From Bradyrhizobium genosp. L (lineage in GTDB: Bacteria; Pseudomonadota; Alphaproteobacteria; Rhizobiales; Xanthobacteraceae): a DNA stretch of 64,000 nucleotides. The position numbers and the translations under genes were made by a program. This document shows, one piece after another, positions 7,852-17,300 of the stretch. The notes beneath the pieces were generated by a model that saw nothing but the letters and a program-made list of their open reading frames with translations, was not told where the DNA came from and made no database searches. The DNA is taken from assembly GCF_015624485.1 (NCBI RefSeq), contig NZ_CP061378.1, positions 1,550,001 to 1,614,000 of the forward strand, written 5' to 3'. Every line of letters starts with the position of its first letter. Position 1 is the stretch's first letter.

Positions 7852-8544
7852 ATGAATAGCGAGACATACCCGACACGCCTGCGACCGAAGCTGATGTCAT
7901 TCGATGTGTTTGGAACGCTGATCAGCGTTCGCGACAGTTCCTATGCCGCGTTCGAGCGCATACTGGCCGATGCCGGCGCTCACCACCTCGATGTCAAGGC
8001 GTTCTGGGAGCATTGGGAACACCGGAATATCGTGCACTATTGGGACCCATATCGTTCCTACCGGGAGATATGCGAGCTCTCGCTCGTCGAGACCTTCAAG
8101 CACTTCGACGTCAAGGGCGACGGCCGGCTGATCAATCGCTATTTCGAGGCCTTCCCGAGCTTCTTTCTTTACGACGACGTGGTCCGCACCCTGGATCGAC
8201 TGTCACGCCACTACAGGCTCGCCGTCGTATCCAACATCGATGACGATCTTCTGGCGTTGACACCCCTGAAGCGGAACTTCGACCTGGTATGCACCGCGCA
8301 ACGCGCCAAGGGCTACAAGCCTGACGGGACGCTGTTTCGCTACCTGATCGAGCATGCGGGCGTCGCGAAGGACGAGATCCTGCATTCGGGGCAATCGCAA
8401 TTCACCGATCTCGTCGGCGGTAAACCGCTGGGATTGACCATCGCTTGGATCAATCGCCGCCAGATCTCCCTCGACGATTCCGTTCCACGTCCGGATTTCA
8501 TTTTTCCGGATATTCAGTCGCTCAGTCGCGTCGTCCATACCTGA
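7852..8544 (+). CDS. HAD-superfamily hydrolase (haloacid dehalogenase type II-like)
   Basis: The protein has 230 residues. Motif I is SFDVFGTLISV with nucleophile Asp18. Motif II is AVVSNIDDDLL, the motif III lysine lies in AKGYKPDGTLF, and motif IV is around SGQSQFTDLVGG. A helical cap spans residues ~30-105. The layout resembles L-2-haloacid dehalogenases, but most such sequences are phosphatases or of unknown substrate. It lies 64 bp after ridA and 24 bp before the solute-binding protein gene, so it is part of the same locus and probably handles an intermediate or side product of the imported compound. Confidence 0.82.
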   Translation: MNSETYPTRLRPKLMSFDVFGTLISVRDSSYAAFERILADAGAHHLDVKAFWEHWEHRNIVHYWDPYRSYREICELSLVETFKHFDVKGDGRLINRYFEAFPSFFLYDDVVRTLDRLSRHYRLAVVSNIDDDLLALTPLKRNFDLVCTAQRAKGYKPDGTLFRYLIEHAGVAKDEILHSGQSQFTDLVGGKPLGLTIAWINRRQISLDDSVPRPDFIFPDIQSLSRVVHT

Positions 8545-8568
8545 GATCAACACAACGAGGTACGCGAG

Positions 8569-9438
8569 ATGTTCGTTAGAAGGTTTGGTTTGCTGACCCT
8601 TGTTGTCGCAAGTCTACTACCCGCGCTGGCGCGCGGAGAGGAAGTCGATACTGCACTGACGCGCATTCGGCAATCCAAGGCTGTCACGATCGGATTTCGC
8701 GAGAGCGCGGCGCCATTCGCGTATCTCAACGAGGGCAAGCAGGCGAGCGGCTATTCCATCGACATCTGCAACAAGATCGCGCAGGAGATCGGCCGCAAGC
8801 TCAACATTCCTCACATCGATATCAAATACGTACCGGTGACGCCGCAAACGCGGATTCCGCTGATCGCCAACGGAACGGTCGATATCGAATGCGGCACCAC
8901 CGTCAATTCGTTGGCACGTCAAGAGCAGGTCGACTTCAGTTACGCCGTCGCGCTCGCCGAGGGCAGGCTTCTGACAAAAAAGACATCAGGCATCAAGGAT
9001 CTGTCAGACCTTAACGGCAAGATCGTCGCGCTTGCCGCAGGCACAACGGCCGAGCGCTACGTGCGCGCCGCATTGGATCGGGACAAGATAAACGCCCGGG
9101 TACTTCAGGTCCGGGACAATGCGGAAGGGCTTCTTGCAGTCAACTCGCAGCGGGTCGACGCATTCGTCAATGATACCATCTTGCTCGGCGGCGTACTCCG
9201 CACGGCGCAAAACAAGGATGATTTTGCAATCGTCGGCAAGCCGCTGTCGTTCGAGCAGGTCGCTTTCATGGTTGGGAAGAACAACTCGGGACTCTTGACC
9301 ATCATCAACGTGACAATTGCCCGGCTTCTGGCCAGCGGCGAACTTCAGAAACTCTATGACCAATGGATCACCCCCTACGGAGCGCCGATCGAGGGTGAGG
9401 TCGACGCGATGTTCAAGATCGAAGCCATTTCCGAATGA
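8569..9438 (+). CDS. Amino-acid ABC transporter, periplasmic substrate-binding protein
   Basis: The protein has 289 residues. A signal peptide (MFVRRFGLLTLVVASLLPALARG) is followed by a family 3 solute-binding domain: IGFRESAAPFAYLNEGKQASGYSIDICNKIAQEIGRKL is the usual opening, and GTVDIECGTTVNSLARQEQVDFSYAV with KDLSDLNGKIVALAAGTTAERYV follows. The C-terminal helix LQKLYDQWI is typical. It resembles the glutamate/aspartate-binding GltI group. It captures the substrate for the permeases and ATPase that follow. The association with the PLP enzyme suggests a polar D- or hydroxy-amino acid. Confidence 0.93.
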   Translation: MFVRRFGLLTLVVASLLPALARGEEVDTALTRIRQSKAVTIGFRESAAPFAYLNEGKQASGYSIDICNKIAQEIGRKLNIPHIDIKYVPVTPQTRIPLIANGTVDIECGTTVNSLARQEQVDFSYAVALAEGRLLTKKTSGIKDLSDLNGKIVALAAGTTAERYVRAALDRDKINARVLQVRDNAEGLLAVNSQRVDAFVNDTILLGGVLRTAQNKDDFAIVGKPLSFEQVAFMVGKNNSGLLTIINVTIARLLASGELQKLYDQWITPYGAPIEGEVDAMFKIEAISE

Positions 9439-9495
9439 CGACAGGCCGGCAGGCGTGGTGCTGTTCTCAGCGATAGAAGGGCGAGGCGCGGCGTC

Positions 9496-10203
9496 ATGAA
9501 CTATCAATGGAATTGGGGTCTCTTGATCAGGGATCCCTATGCCGGCTGGTTGCTGACGGGACTTGGCTGGACGGTCGGGTTGTCGATCGCGGGCTGGCTC
9601 ATCGCGTTGCCGCTCGGAGCTGCAATCGGCATTGCGCGCACCTCTTCGTCGAACTGGGTACGACGCCTGTCCGGCTTTTACGTTTCCGTGTTTCGTAATA
9701 TTCCATTGCTGCTGCAGATGTTCGTGTGGTTCTTCGTGGTACCGGAACTGCTGCCTGCCAGGCTCGGTCTGTGGTTCAAGCGAGATCTCCCCAATCCCGA
9801 GTTCTGGACCGCCGTGCTGGCGCTCGCGTTCTATACGTCCGGCCGTTTGGCGGAGTTATTTCGGGCCGGGTTGCAGGCCGTTCCGCGCGGGCAGAGGATG
9901 GCTGCCGACGCAACCGGGATGAACCGGGCGCAGGCCCTGCGGTACGTCGTCATGCCTCAGGCGCTGAGGATCATCCTGCCGCCACTGACTTCGGAATTTT
10001 TGTCCATCGTCAAAAACTCGTCGTTGGCCTTGACCATCGGCGTGCTCGAACTGACGGCACAGAGCCGGCAAATCGAAAACTTCACCTTTCACGGCTTTGA
10101 AGCATTTGGTGCCGCGACGGCCTTCTATGTGCTGGTCGCGTTCGTTCTCAATCTGGCCATGGTCCGCCTGCAACGGACCCTGGCCTTGCCCGTTGCGGTA
10201 TGA
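9496..10203 (+). CDS. Amino-acid ABC transporter permease (GltJ-like)
   Basis: The protein has 235 residues and about five membrane helices. LTGLGWTVGLSIAGWLIALPLGAAIGIAR forms the first helices, and the cytoplasmic EAA loop is RAGLQAVPRGQRMAADATGMNRAQALRYVVMPQALRIILPPLTSEF, which contacts the ATPase. The family is the His/Glu/Gln/Arg permease type, usually working as a heterodimer with the next gene product. Its stop overlaps the next start by four bases (ATGA), indicating translational coupling. Confidence 0.93.
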   Translation: MNYQWNWGLLIRDPYAGWLLTGLGWTVGLSIAGWLIALPLGAAIGIARTSSSNWVRRLSGFYVSVFRNIPLLLQMFVWFFVVPELLPARLGLWFKRDLPNPEFWTAVLALAFYTSGRLAELFRAGLQAVPRGQRMAADATGMNRAQALRYVVMPQALRIILPPLTSEFLSIVKNSSLALTIGVLELTAQSRQIENFTFHGFEAFGAATAFYVLVAFVLNLAMVRLQRTLALPVAV

Positions 10204-10859
10204 CCCTGATGCTCGACTATGCCTTCATCGTGCGGAATGCCGGCTTTCTCTTCGACGGTCTGCTGCTCAGCCTGATCCTGACATTGGCCGGCGTTATCGG
10301 CGGACTTGCCGTCGGCACCGCGCTTGCCCTGGTCCGGCTGTTCACTGGCGCCATCGGCAACTACGTGGTCGACACCTACGTTTTCCTGTTTCGGGCGATC
10401 CCCCTGATCCTCGTGATCTTCTGGTTCTATTTCATGGTGCCTTTGATCTTGGGGAGACCGGTCGGCGCCTGGACCTCGGCGATCGTCGCCTTCACGCTGT
10501 TCGAGGGCGCTTACTACAGCGAAATCCTCCGGGCGGGTTTGAAAAGCGTTCGCGCAGGACAATTGAACGCGGCACTGGCCAGCGGCATGAGCCGGGCGCA
10601 GGCGCTGCGCTATGTGATCCTTCCGCAAGCGTTCACCGCGATGATACCGATTTTCCTCACCCAGGCGATCATCCTGTTTCAGGACACGTCGCTGGTTTTT
10701 GTCGTCTCGCTGCATGACTTCTTGACCGCGACGTCGATCATCGCGAACCGGGACGGCCGACTGATCGAATCCTATACGTTTGCCTGTCTGGTTTATTACC
10801 TGATCTGTCTTGCTGCGACAGCCGGCGTGCAAAAGCTAAAAAGGACCTTCGCCCGATGA
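10200..10859 (+). CDS. Amino-acid ABC transporter permease (GltK-like)
   Basis: The protein has 219 residues and is paralogous to the preceding permease. Helices cover most of the length, and the EAA loop reads RAGLKSVRAGQLNAALASGMSRAQALRYVILPQAFTAMIPIFLTQ. It is the second subunit of the inner-membrane channel. ATGA overlaps join it to the genes on both sides, so permeases and ATPase should be made in fixed ratio. Confidence 0.93.
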   Translation: MTLMLDYAFIVRNAGFLFDGLLLSLILTLAGVIGGLAVGTALALVRLFTGAIGNYVVDTYVFLFRAIPLILVIFWFYFMVPLILGRPVGAWTSAIVAFTLFEGAYYSEILRAGLKSVRAGQLNAALASGMSRAQALRYVILPQAFTAMIPIFLTQAIILFQDTSLVFVVSLHDFLTATSIIANRDGRLIESYTFACLVYYLICLAATAGVQKLKRTFAR

Positions 10860-11590
10860 TCGAGTTCAAGCGCGTCAACAAGTATTATGGCGCACATCAT
10901 GTGCTTCGCGATGTCAATATGACGGTCTCACGCGGAGAGGTGGTCGTGGTTTGCGGACCGTCCGGTTCTGGCAAATCCACGCTGATCAAATGCGTCAACG
11001 CACTCGAACCCTATCAGCACGGCCAAATTCTCGTAGACGGCATCGAGGTCGGAAGCAAAGCTCGGCGCGCTACGGATCTGCGGAAACGCGTTGGCATGGT
11101 GTTCCAGAATTTCGAGCTCTACCCGCACCTCAGCGTGATCGAAAACATCTGCCTTGCGCAACGTGTTGTCCTTAAACGCGAGGTCGAGGAAGCGCGAGAG
11201 CGAGCAAGGCGTCTGCTCGATCGGGTTGGCCTGAGAGAAAAGGAGGCGGCTTATCCCATGAACCTTTCGGGCGGGCAACAGCAGCGCATTGCGATCGCGC
11301 GAGCGCTGGCGCTCGATCCGGCGATCATGCTGTTCGACGAGCCGACGTCGGCGCTCGATCCGGAAATGATCAATGAAGTTCTCGATGTCATGACGGCGCT
11401 AGCGGACGACGGCATGACCATGATGGTCGTCACTCACGAAATGGGATTTGCACGCCGCGTCGCAGGCCGCGTGGTGTTTATGGATATGGGCGAAGTGGTG
11501 GAGGATTGCTCGACCGACGAATTTTTCGGTCATCCGCAGTCTCGCTCGGATCGCGCGCAGTCGTTCCTCGACAAGATATTGTCCCATTGA
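10856..11590 (+). CDS. Amino-acid ABC transporter ATP-binding protein (GltL-like)
   Basis: The protein has 244 residues and all ABC motifs: Walker A GPSGSGKST, Q-loop VFQNFELYPHLSV, signature LSGGQQQR, Walker B IMLFDEPTSALDP and the switch His in VVTHEMGFAR. It powers import through the two preceding permeases. Its start overlaps the second permease by four bases. It is the last gene of the GntR-linked locus; no clear terminator follows before the leftward gene that ends at 11678. Confidence 0.94.
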   Translation: MIEFKRVNKYYGAHHVLRDVNMTVSRGEVVVVCGPSGSGKSTLIKCVNALEPYQHGQILVDGIEVGSKARRATDLRKRVGMVFQNFELYPHLSVIENICLAQRVVLKREVEEARERARRLLDRVGLREKEAAYPMNLSGGQQQRIAIARALALDPAIMLFDEPTSALDPEMINEVLDVMTALADDGMTMMVVTHEMGFARRVAGRVVFMDMGEVVEDCSTDEFFGHPQSRSDRAQSFLDKILSH

Positions 11591-11677
11591 TGAGGAGCAA
11601 TTGTTGCTCAGCGAGCTCGCGCCGACTGTTGATGGCCGGTGCCCACGCTGTTAACGCGCGCCATTTGCGAAAGCCAA

Positions 11678-11944
11678 TCATCTCATCCTCGCCAGCATCC
11701 TCCGCGCTTCCCCCAACAACACCCGTATCTCTCTCCGCTCCGCGATCGCACCCCTGGTGAACAGCCCGTGCTTGCGCGCGTTCCGGTTTGCCCTCGGCGC
11801 GCCCGAGCCCTTGGCGCCGCCGTGCATGCGACAGCGCTTCTTGCCGTGCACCGCCGGCGAGCGGCACGCGCCGCCCGCACGGGTCTTGGCACCACAACGC
11901 GGGCTCGCCAGCATCGGGCCGGTGTCGGGCGTGTGATCGCTCAT
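11678..11944 (-). CDS. Small basic HGG-motif protein of unknown function
   Basis: The protein has 88 residues from ATG 11944. It contains CGAKTRAGGACRSPAVHGKKRCRMHGGAKGSGAPRANRNARKHGLFT, with regularly placed Cys and His (CGA...CRSP...CRMHGG), then a basic helix. Conserved small proteins with the CxxH-GGxxxGxPxGNxNAxKHG pattern are common in Bradyrhizobium and also appear in phage-like settings; the function is not established. The cysteines and histidines could bind zinc, and the basic charge suggests nucleic-acid contact. Its ATG overlaps the stop of the upstream gene (ATGA), so the two are translated together. Confidence 0.75.
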   Translation of the reverse strand: MSDHTPDTGPMLASPRCGAKTRAGGACRSPAVHGKKRCRMHGGAKGSGAPRANRNARKHGLFTRGAIAERREIRVLLGEARRMLARMR

Positions 11945-12621
11945 GCCTGTGCGTCTCGCCCGGTATCGGCGCAATGGCGCCGTTGCCTGGCGCCCGTGGT
12001 CTTTCGCGCTTTCAGCGCCGCGGATGTCGCCGGCTTGTCGGACACGATCACGCTTGCATGCTGGGTGACGTTGCCGACGATGGCCTTGCCGCCGTCCTCC
12101 ACCTTGACGTTCTGCACGGTGATGGCGGGCTCGCCGTGGCTGCGGTAGCGGTTGAGCGCCTCGAGCTGCGCCGGGAAGGTGCGGGCGAGCCGGCCCAGGG
12201 CGCGCGCGGCGCTGTCGTGCTGCGCGAGGTCGTTGGCATTGGCGAGGTGCTGGGCGCAGCGCATCGCCATCACATGCACCGAGACCATCTGCGCCACCAG
12301 CATGGCCTCGACGGAATCCCGCGGGCGAATGCTTTTCACCATCGCGACCATGAAGGAGAGGTTGGTCTGGTCGCGCCTGCCGCCGCTCGTGCTCGCCTTG
12401 ACCAATTGCCGGAGGATGCCGTGCATCGCCTCGCGGTCGGCGACGCCCAGCGCGTTCGCCATCAGCGCCTCGCCGAGCTCGCGCTCCGGGTGGTCGATGA
12501 AGAAGCCGCGCGGCGAGAGTTTGACCCGCGGCACTGTGGCGGCTTGGCTGTCGGTCTGGGATTGGGTCTGGTCGGTTGCGGCGATCGTCGCCGGTGCGGT
12601 GATTTCAGGTGCGGTGGTCAT
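11941..12621 (-). CDS. Conserved hypothetical protein paired with the HGG protein
   Basis: The protein has 226 residues from ATG 12621, which has AGGA about nine bases upstream. The first ~35 residues are low-complexity (Ala/Thr/Gln-rich). The core is helical: DHPERELGEALMANALGVADREAMHGILRQLVKA and SIRPRDSVEAMLVAQMVSVHVMAMRCAQHLA. The tail is basic (LKARKTTGARQRRH). No signal peptide or membrane segment is seen, and I do not recognise a named domain. The stop overlaps the start of the HGG-motif gene by four bases, suggesting the two proteins act together. Confidence 0.7.
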   Translation of the reverse strand: MTTAPEITAPATIAATDQTQSQTDSQAATVPRVKLSPRGFFIDHPERELGEALMANALGVADREAMHGILRQLVKASTSGGRRDQTNLSFMVAMVKSIRPRDSVEAMLVAQMVSVHVMAMRCAQHLANANDLAQHDSAARALGRLARTFPAQLEALNRYRSHGEPAITVQNVKVEDGGKAIVGNVTQHASVIVSDKPATSAALKARKTTGARQRRHCADTGRDAQA

Positions 12622-12973
12622 GTCGATATGTCCTGTCGATAGTTGCTTGCACGCGCGCTGAACGCGCGCATGTCTGGCCACGCGCAGGCAATCGCTCGCC
12701 GCGGCGGGGCATCTGCATGATTTCGGAATATTGGAATAGTGCCCCTGAGTTGCCCGACGTGTCAAGTTGCCTGATCGACTGCCGGGCCGCCGGCCCCTTT
12801 GCATGGGGTTGTTTTCGAAGTTTTGCCAGCAAGCACCTTCGGGCACCGTTCCATCTGTTTGCGCGCCGAATAGTGGGTGCGAGCGGCGGAAGTGCCTTGA
12901 ACCCGCCGTCCGATGGGTTAGAAGGCGGCGCACGCGATATGTACGCTGGAACGCGCTGAAGGACGCCGGCACC
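12622..12973. repeat. Gene-free stretch with a probable dispersed Bradyrhizobium repeat, upstream of serA
   Basis: No convincing gene lies in these 352 bases. The part at about 12712-12836 (TGCATGATTTCGGAATATTG through GCATGGGGTTGTTTTCG) looks, from memory, like an intergenic element found in many copies in Bradyrhizobium genomes; this was not checked. It also holds short hairpins such as GCGCGC-TGAAC-GCGCGC near 12656. The serA promoter must lie in the last ~120 bases, but no clear -35/-10 pair was identified. Confidence 0.35.
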
Positions 12974-14236
12974 GTGGACACCAATCATTCTCCCCAGTTC
13001 TCGCTCGCCAAGGACAAGATCCGGGTCCTGCTGCTCGAAGGCGTCAACGACAGTGCCGTCGAGCTGATCGAGGCTGCCGGCTATTCCAGCACGACGCGGC
13101 TGGCGAAGGCGCTGGAGGGCGATGCGCTGAAGGAGGCCATCAAGGGCGTCCACATCCTCGGTATCCGCTCGCGAACCCAGATCACGCCAGAGGTCCTGGA
13201 GGCCGCGGACCGGCTGATCGCGATCGGCTGCTTCAGCGTCGGCACCAACCAGGTTGAAATCGACGCCGCGCGCCGCAGCGGCATTCCGGTGTTCAATGCG
13301 CCGTTCTCCAACACCCGCAGCGTCGCGGAGCTCGTGATCGGCGAGATCGTGTTCCTGTTCCGCCGCATCGTCGCGCGCTCCAATGCCGCCCATGACGGGC
13401 GCTGGGACAAGTCCGCCAATGACAGCCTCGAGGTCCGCGGCAAGACGCTCGGTATCGTCGGTTACGGCAATATCGGCTCGCAGCTCTCCTATCTCGCGGA
13501 AGCGATGGGGATGCGGGTGATCTTCTACGATCACACCGACAAGCTCCGCCACGGCAACACCGAGCCGACCGCGACGCTGCACGATTTGCTGGCCTCGAGC
13601 GATGTCGTGAGCCTGCACGTGCCGGAGACGCCGGCCACCGCCGGGATGATCGGCCGCGACGAGATCGCGGCGATCAAGCGCGGGGCTTTCTTCATCAACA
13701 ACAGCCGCGGCACGGTGGTCGATCTCGACGCGCTGGCCGAGGCGTTGCGCGACGGCCGGCTCCGCGGTGCCGCCGTCGACGTGTTCCCGGTCGAGCCGAA
13801 GTCGAATGCGGATCGCTTCGAGTCGCCGTTGCAGGGGCTTCCGAACGTCATCCTGACCCCGCATATCGGCGGCTCCACCGAGGAGGCGCAGGAGCGCATC
13901 GGTGCCGAGGTCGCGCGCAAGCTCGTCGACTACAGCGACACCGGCTCGACCATGGGCGCGGTCAACTTCCCCCAGGTGCAGTTGCCGGCCCGCGCCCTGG
14001 GAACGCGGTTCATCCAGGTTCAGCGCAACGTGCCGGGCATGCTCGGCCGCTTGAACGAAGTGCTCGCCCGGCATTCGGTCAACATCGCCGCGCAATATTA
14101 CGAGACGGCGAATGACGTCGGCTACGTCGTGCTCGATGCCGACGCCTCGGCAGCCGACAGCCAGCGCGTCCTCGCCGATATCCGCGGGCTGGAAGGCACG
14201 ATCCGCGCCCGGCTGCTCTATGAGCACAAGATCTAG
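12974..14236 (+). CDS. serA: D-3-phosphoglycerate dehydrogenase
   Basis: The protein has 420 residues, the usual length of the short (E. coli-type) enzyme. A GTG start at 12974 fits the family's N-terminus (KDKIRVLLLEGVNDSAVELIE); no in-frame ATG is suitably placed. The NAD-binding motif is GIVGYGNIGSQ around residue 160. Catalytic positions are Arg in NNSRGTVVD, the Glu of the DVFPVEPK region and His in TPHIGGSTEEAQ. The C-terminal ACT domain (FIQVQRNVPGMLGRLNEVLARHSVNIAAQYYET) should bind serine for feedback inhibition. It catalyses the first step of serine biosynthesis, oxidising 3-phosphoglycerate to phosphohydroxypyruvate. A hairpin with an A-run lies just after the gene. Confidence 0.95.
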   Translation: MDTNHSPQFSLAKDKIRVLLLEGVNDSAVELIEAAGYSSTTRLAKALEGDALKEAIKGVHILGIRSRTQITPEVLEAADRLIAIGCFSVGTNQVEIDAARRSGIPVFNAPFSNTRSVAELVIGEIVFLFRRIVARSNAAHDGRWDKSANDSLEVRGKTLGIVGYGNIGSQLSYLAEAMGMRVIFYDHTDKLRHGNTEPTATLHDLLASSDVVSLHVPETPATAGMIGRDEIAAIKRGAFFINNSRGTVVDLDALAEALRDGRLRGAAVDVFPVEPKSNADRFESPLQGLPNVILTPHIGGSTEEAQERIGAEVARKLVDYSDTGSTMGAVNFPQVQLPARALGTRFIQVQRNVPGMLGRLNEVLARHSVNIAAQYYETANDVGYVVLDADASAADSQRVLADIRGLEGTIRARLLYEHKI

Positions 14237-14242
14237 ATTCTC

Positions 14243-14278
14243 GAAAAAATGAGCGGGGCGGACGGACCACCCCGCTCA
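14243..14278 (-). terminator. Intrinsic terminator for the autotransporter gene
   Basis: TGAGCGGGG (14250-14258) pairs perfectly with CCCCGCTCA (14270-14278). On the minus strand the stem is followed by a run of six T (14244-14249). It therefore ends leftward transcription from the autotransporter gene, and may partly serve serA too. Confidence 0.85.
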
Positions 14279-14301
14279 GTTTCAGGAGAGACGCTGCCCG
14301 C

Positions 14302-17300
14302 TCACCAGGTATAGCGCGCCACGACCTTGCCGGCGTAGCTCTGGGTGACGTTGGAGAATTCTCCCTCGAAGGTGCCGGCGAGCGAGAAACCGTTGGTCCA
14401 TCGCTGCTCGACGCCGGCGGTGGTCAATGCGGCATCGCGGGCCTGCGCCGCGCCGCCGACCACGAAGGACGCGCCGGGCAACGACTGGAAGGTGGCGGCG
14501 ACCGTGCGATCCGGATTGTAGTCGTGCGCCCAGGCAATGCGTCCGCGCAAGGTGACGACCGAATTCGCCGCGGCAAAGGACTTGTCGGTGCGGATGCCGA
14601 GTTCGCTGCGGGTATCCGTGACGTCACGTGCGCCATAGGCGAGTGCGAAGGTGCCGCTGCCGGACAGGACCTGCTCGGCGTAGCCCGGCAGGTCGAAGCT
14701 GGTGAATTGGCCGGCCGCATAGGGCGTGATGCCGAGGCCGCCGATCCACGGCGCGACGAAGCGATAACCGCCTTCGAGGCGTCCCGACCAGGTATTGGCA
14801 TTGAACTCGGCGCGCAGATGGTCGATGCCCGCAATGGCGATGGTCCGGTCGGTCGTGATGTCCTGCCAGCCATAGGCGAGGGTGCCGGTGACATAGGCCT
14901 GACCGATCGTGTGGCGGACGAAGGCGCCGGCCTGGAACAGATCGGACCGACCGCTGCCGGCGCCCGCGACGCTGAAGCTGGTGCCGCCGCCGGCGAGCGC
15001 GAAGCCCGCAACCGTGAACGGAGAGAAGCGATAATCGGCACCGACCGCCGTTCCCGCGATGCTGCTCGTCGCGCTGCTCGAGCCGAGCGTCGCGTTGCCG
15101 TCGGTGGTCTGCGAGCCGCCGAAGCCTGCCGCCCACACGCTCCAATGCGCGTCATAGACATCGCGGATCGGCGCCTTGGTGAACATGGCATAGGCGTCAC
15201 GCGCCGCGTTGGACTCGTTCTTCTTTGCGGCATAGGCGTTGGCTGTTGCTTCCTCCGTGTAGCCCGGTGCGGGATTGGTCACATTGCCCCTGCCGTCGGC
15301 GAACGGATCGGTCAGGATTCCCATGAACTGGGTCATCGCGTCGAAGGTGGTCTGCTGCGAGCCGGTGGCGCTCTCGCCGGAGGCCTGGCTGAGGTTGCCC
15401 GGGGTCAGCGCGCCGAAGCCGAGCGGAATGCTGCCGGTGCGATTGAAGAAGGCGCCGAGCGCATTGCCGACCGCCTGCTGATTGCCGTTGAGCTGCCCGG
15501 ACGCGCCATAGTTCAGGCCGAGATTGAGGAAGACGTCGTTGGCGTCGTAGCTCAGCGTGCTCTGCACCGTTCCGGGAAGGTTGGTGGTCACTGTCGTCGC
15601 GAACGTCCCGGAGATGCCGCCGCTCGCAGTGAGGATGGTGTACTGCTTGGCAAGATTGCCGGAGGTGAGGAACGCATTCACCGTGCCGCCGCCGAGCGTG
15701 GCGGTGCCGGTGACCTTCGCTAGCGAAGCCGCGGACGGGCCGACCTGGACCAGATAGATCGCGCCGGACTGGAAGGCGAGATTGCCGGAGACCGTCATCG
15801 ACGATCCCGCCGTGCCGTTGCCGGGAGCGAACATCGCACTACTGTTGACCTGCGTATTGCCGACGGTGCCGGTGCCGATCAGCGCGGCACCGGCGTTCAC
15901 CGTGGTGAGACTGGACGACGCGATCGAGCCGTTCACCTGCAGGATGCCGCCGGCGATGGTAGTGGCGCCGGTGTAGGTGTTCGCTCCGAGCAACGTCACC
16001 AGGCCCGAGCTGTCCTTGATCAGCCCGCTGCTGCCGCCGAGCGGTGCCCAGATGGTGCCGACTTGCAGTTCATAGGTCGAGACGGGCCCGCCGGCCCGCA
16101 CGGTGTCGGCGGCCGCGATCGCGAGTAGCTGCGCCGTCGATGCCGAAATGCCCAATGCATTCGCGGCCGATGACGCGAACGCCGGATCGTTCGGGTTGGC
16201 TTCGGAGGCCAGCAGGACCGGGTCGATGCCGGTGATCTTGTAGAACAGCGTCATGGCATCGAGATAGGCGCCGTAGGCGCTCGGATGATAGCCGATCGGC
16301 GTGGTGCAGCACGCGGTGAGCGGATTGCTGTCCCACAGGTTGATCTGGTTGGCAGGGTTGTTCGCCAGATACGGATTCTGAACCGCGATGCCGAGATTGA
16401 TCGCGCTGACCCAGGCGTCGCCCGACAATGCGACGCTGACGTTCGATTTGGTTGGATTCGCGGCGTTATAGGCGGCGGCTGCATTGCTGTAGGCGTTGTG
16501 CAGATCCGAGGCCATCTGGGCGATCGGATTGGCGGCGCCGACATACGGCGCATAGGCTGGATTGTTGCCGTTCTGCGCCGGCGTGCTGCTGCCGAACAGC
16601 GGCGCACTCGGGTTGCTGCTCGTATAGCCGTAGGAGGCGAGCGGCTGGGTCTGCTCCAGGGTGATCGCGGCATTCGACTTGCCGGCCGATGCGTCCGCGG
16701 CGTCGATGGCGTTGACGAGGCCGGTCATGCCGGACACGAAGCCGGAGGGATTGCCACGGGTCGGCACCGCCACGCCATTGACCATGACGGTCGTGGGCAG
16801 CGGCCGGAAGCTCTGGTCCTGCATCACGACCTGATTCCACTTCGAATTCGCGATCAGCGGAAGCATGCCGGCTTCGCTGCCGGCATTTGAGAGGTATCCC
16901 GTCAGCGTGGCGCTGCTGACGGCCACCAGCGAAACGTCGTAGTGCAGACCGGCTTCCTTGGTGAATTGCAGGAACACACCGGCGACGCCCGAGAATGGCC
17001 CGACCTCCGAATATTGCGACGAGGGATGGTTTTGCAGATAGGTCAACTGTCCCGGCAAGGTGCCGCCGGGCGTGTTGGCCGATGTCGGCGTCACCGGAGC
17101 CACCGCCTCCGGACCCGACGAGCAGGCGCCCGACGCCGTCAGCGATGGGCAGAGCAGATCGTGGACGACGCCGGGATTCGTCGAGTTGCCAGGGCCGGCA
17201 TTGTAATTGAGCGCCGGCGGATATCGTCCATGCGTGAAGCTGTTGCCGACGAACAGGAGCTCGATCGGATTGTCGGCGGTCTGCGCAAAAGCGGGACTGT

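Noticed and set aside
11678..12621. The HGG-motif pair as phage packaging genes
   Set aside because: The small protein recalls sequences found near phages, but there is no terminase or integrase here, so a mobile-element call is not supported.
12605..14227. A 540-codon minus-strand frame opposite serA, and similar long frames opposite bisC (27277-29010) and the CoA ligase (31623-33293)
   Set aside because: All are shadows of well-identified plus-strand enzymes and lack any recognisable protein feature.
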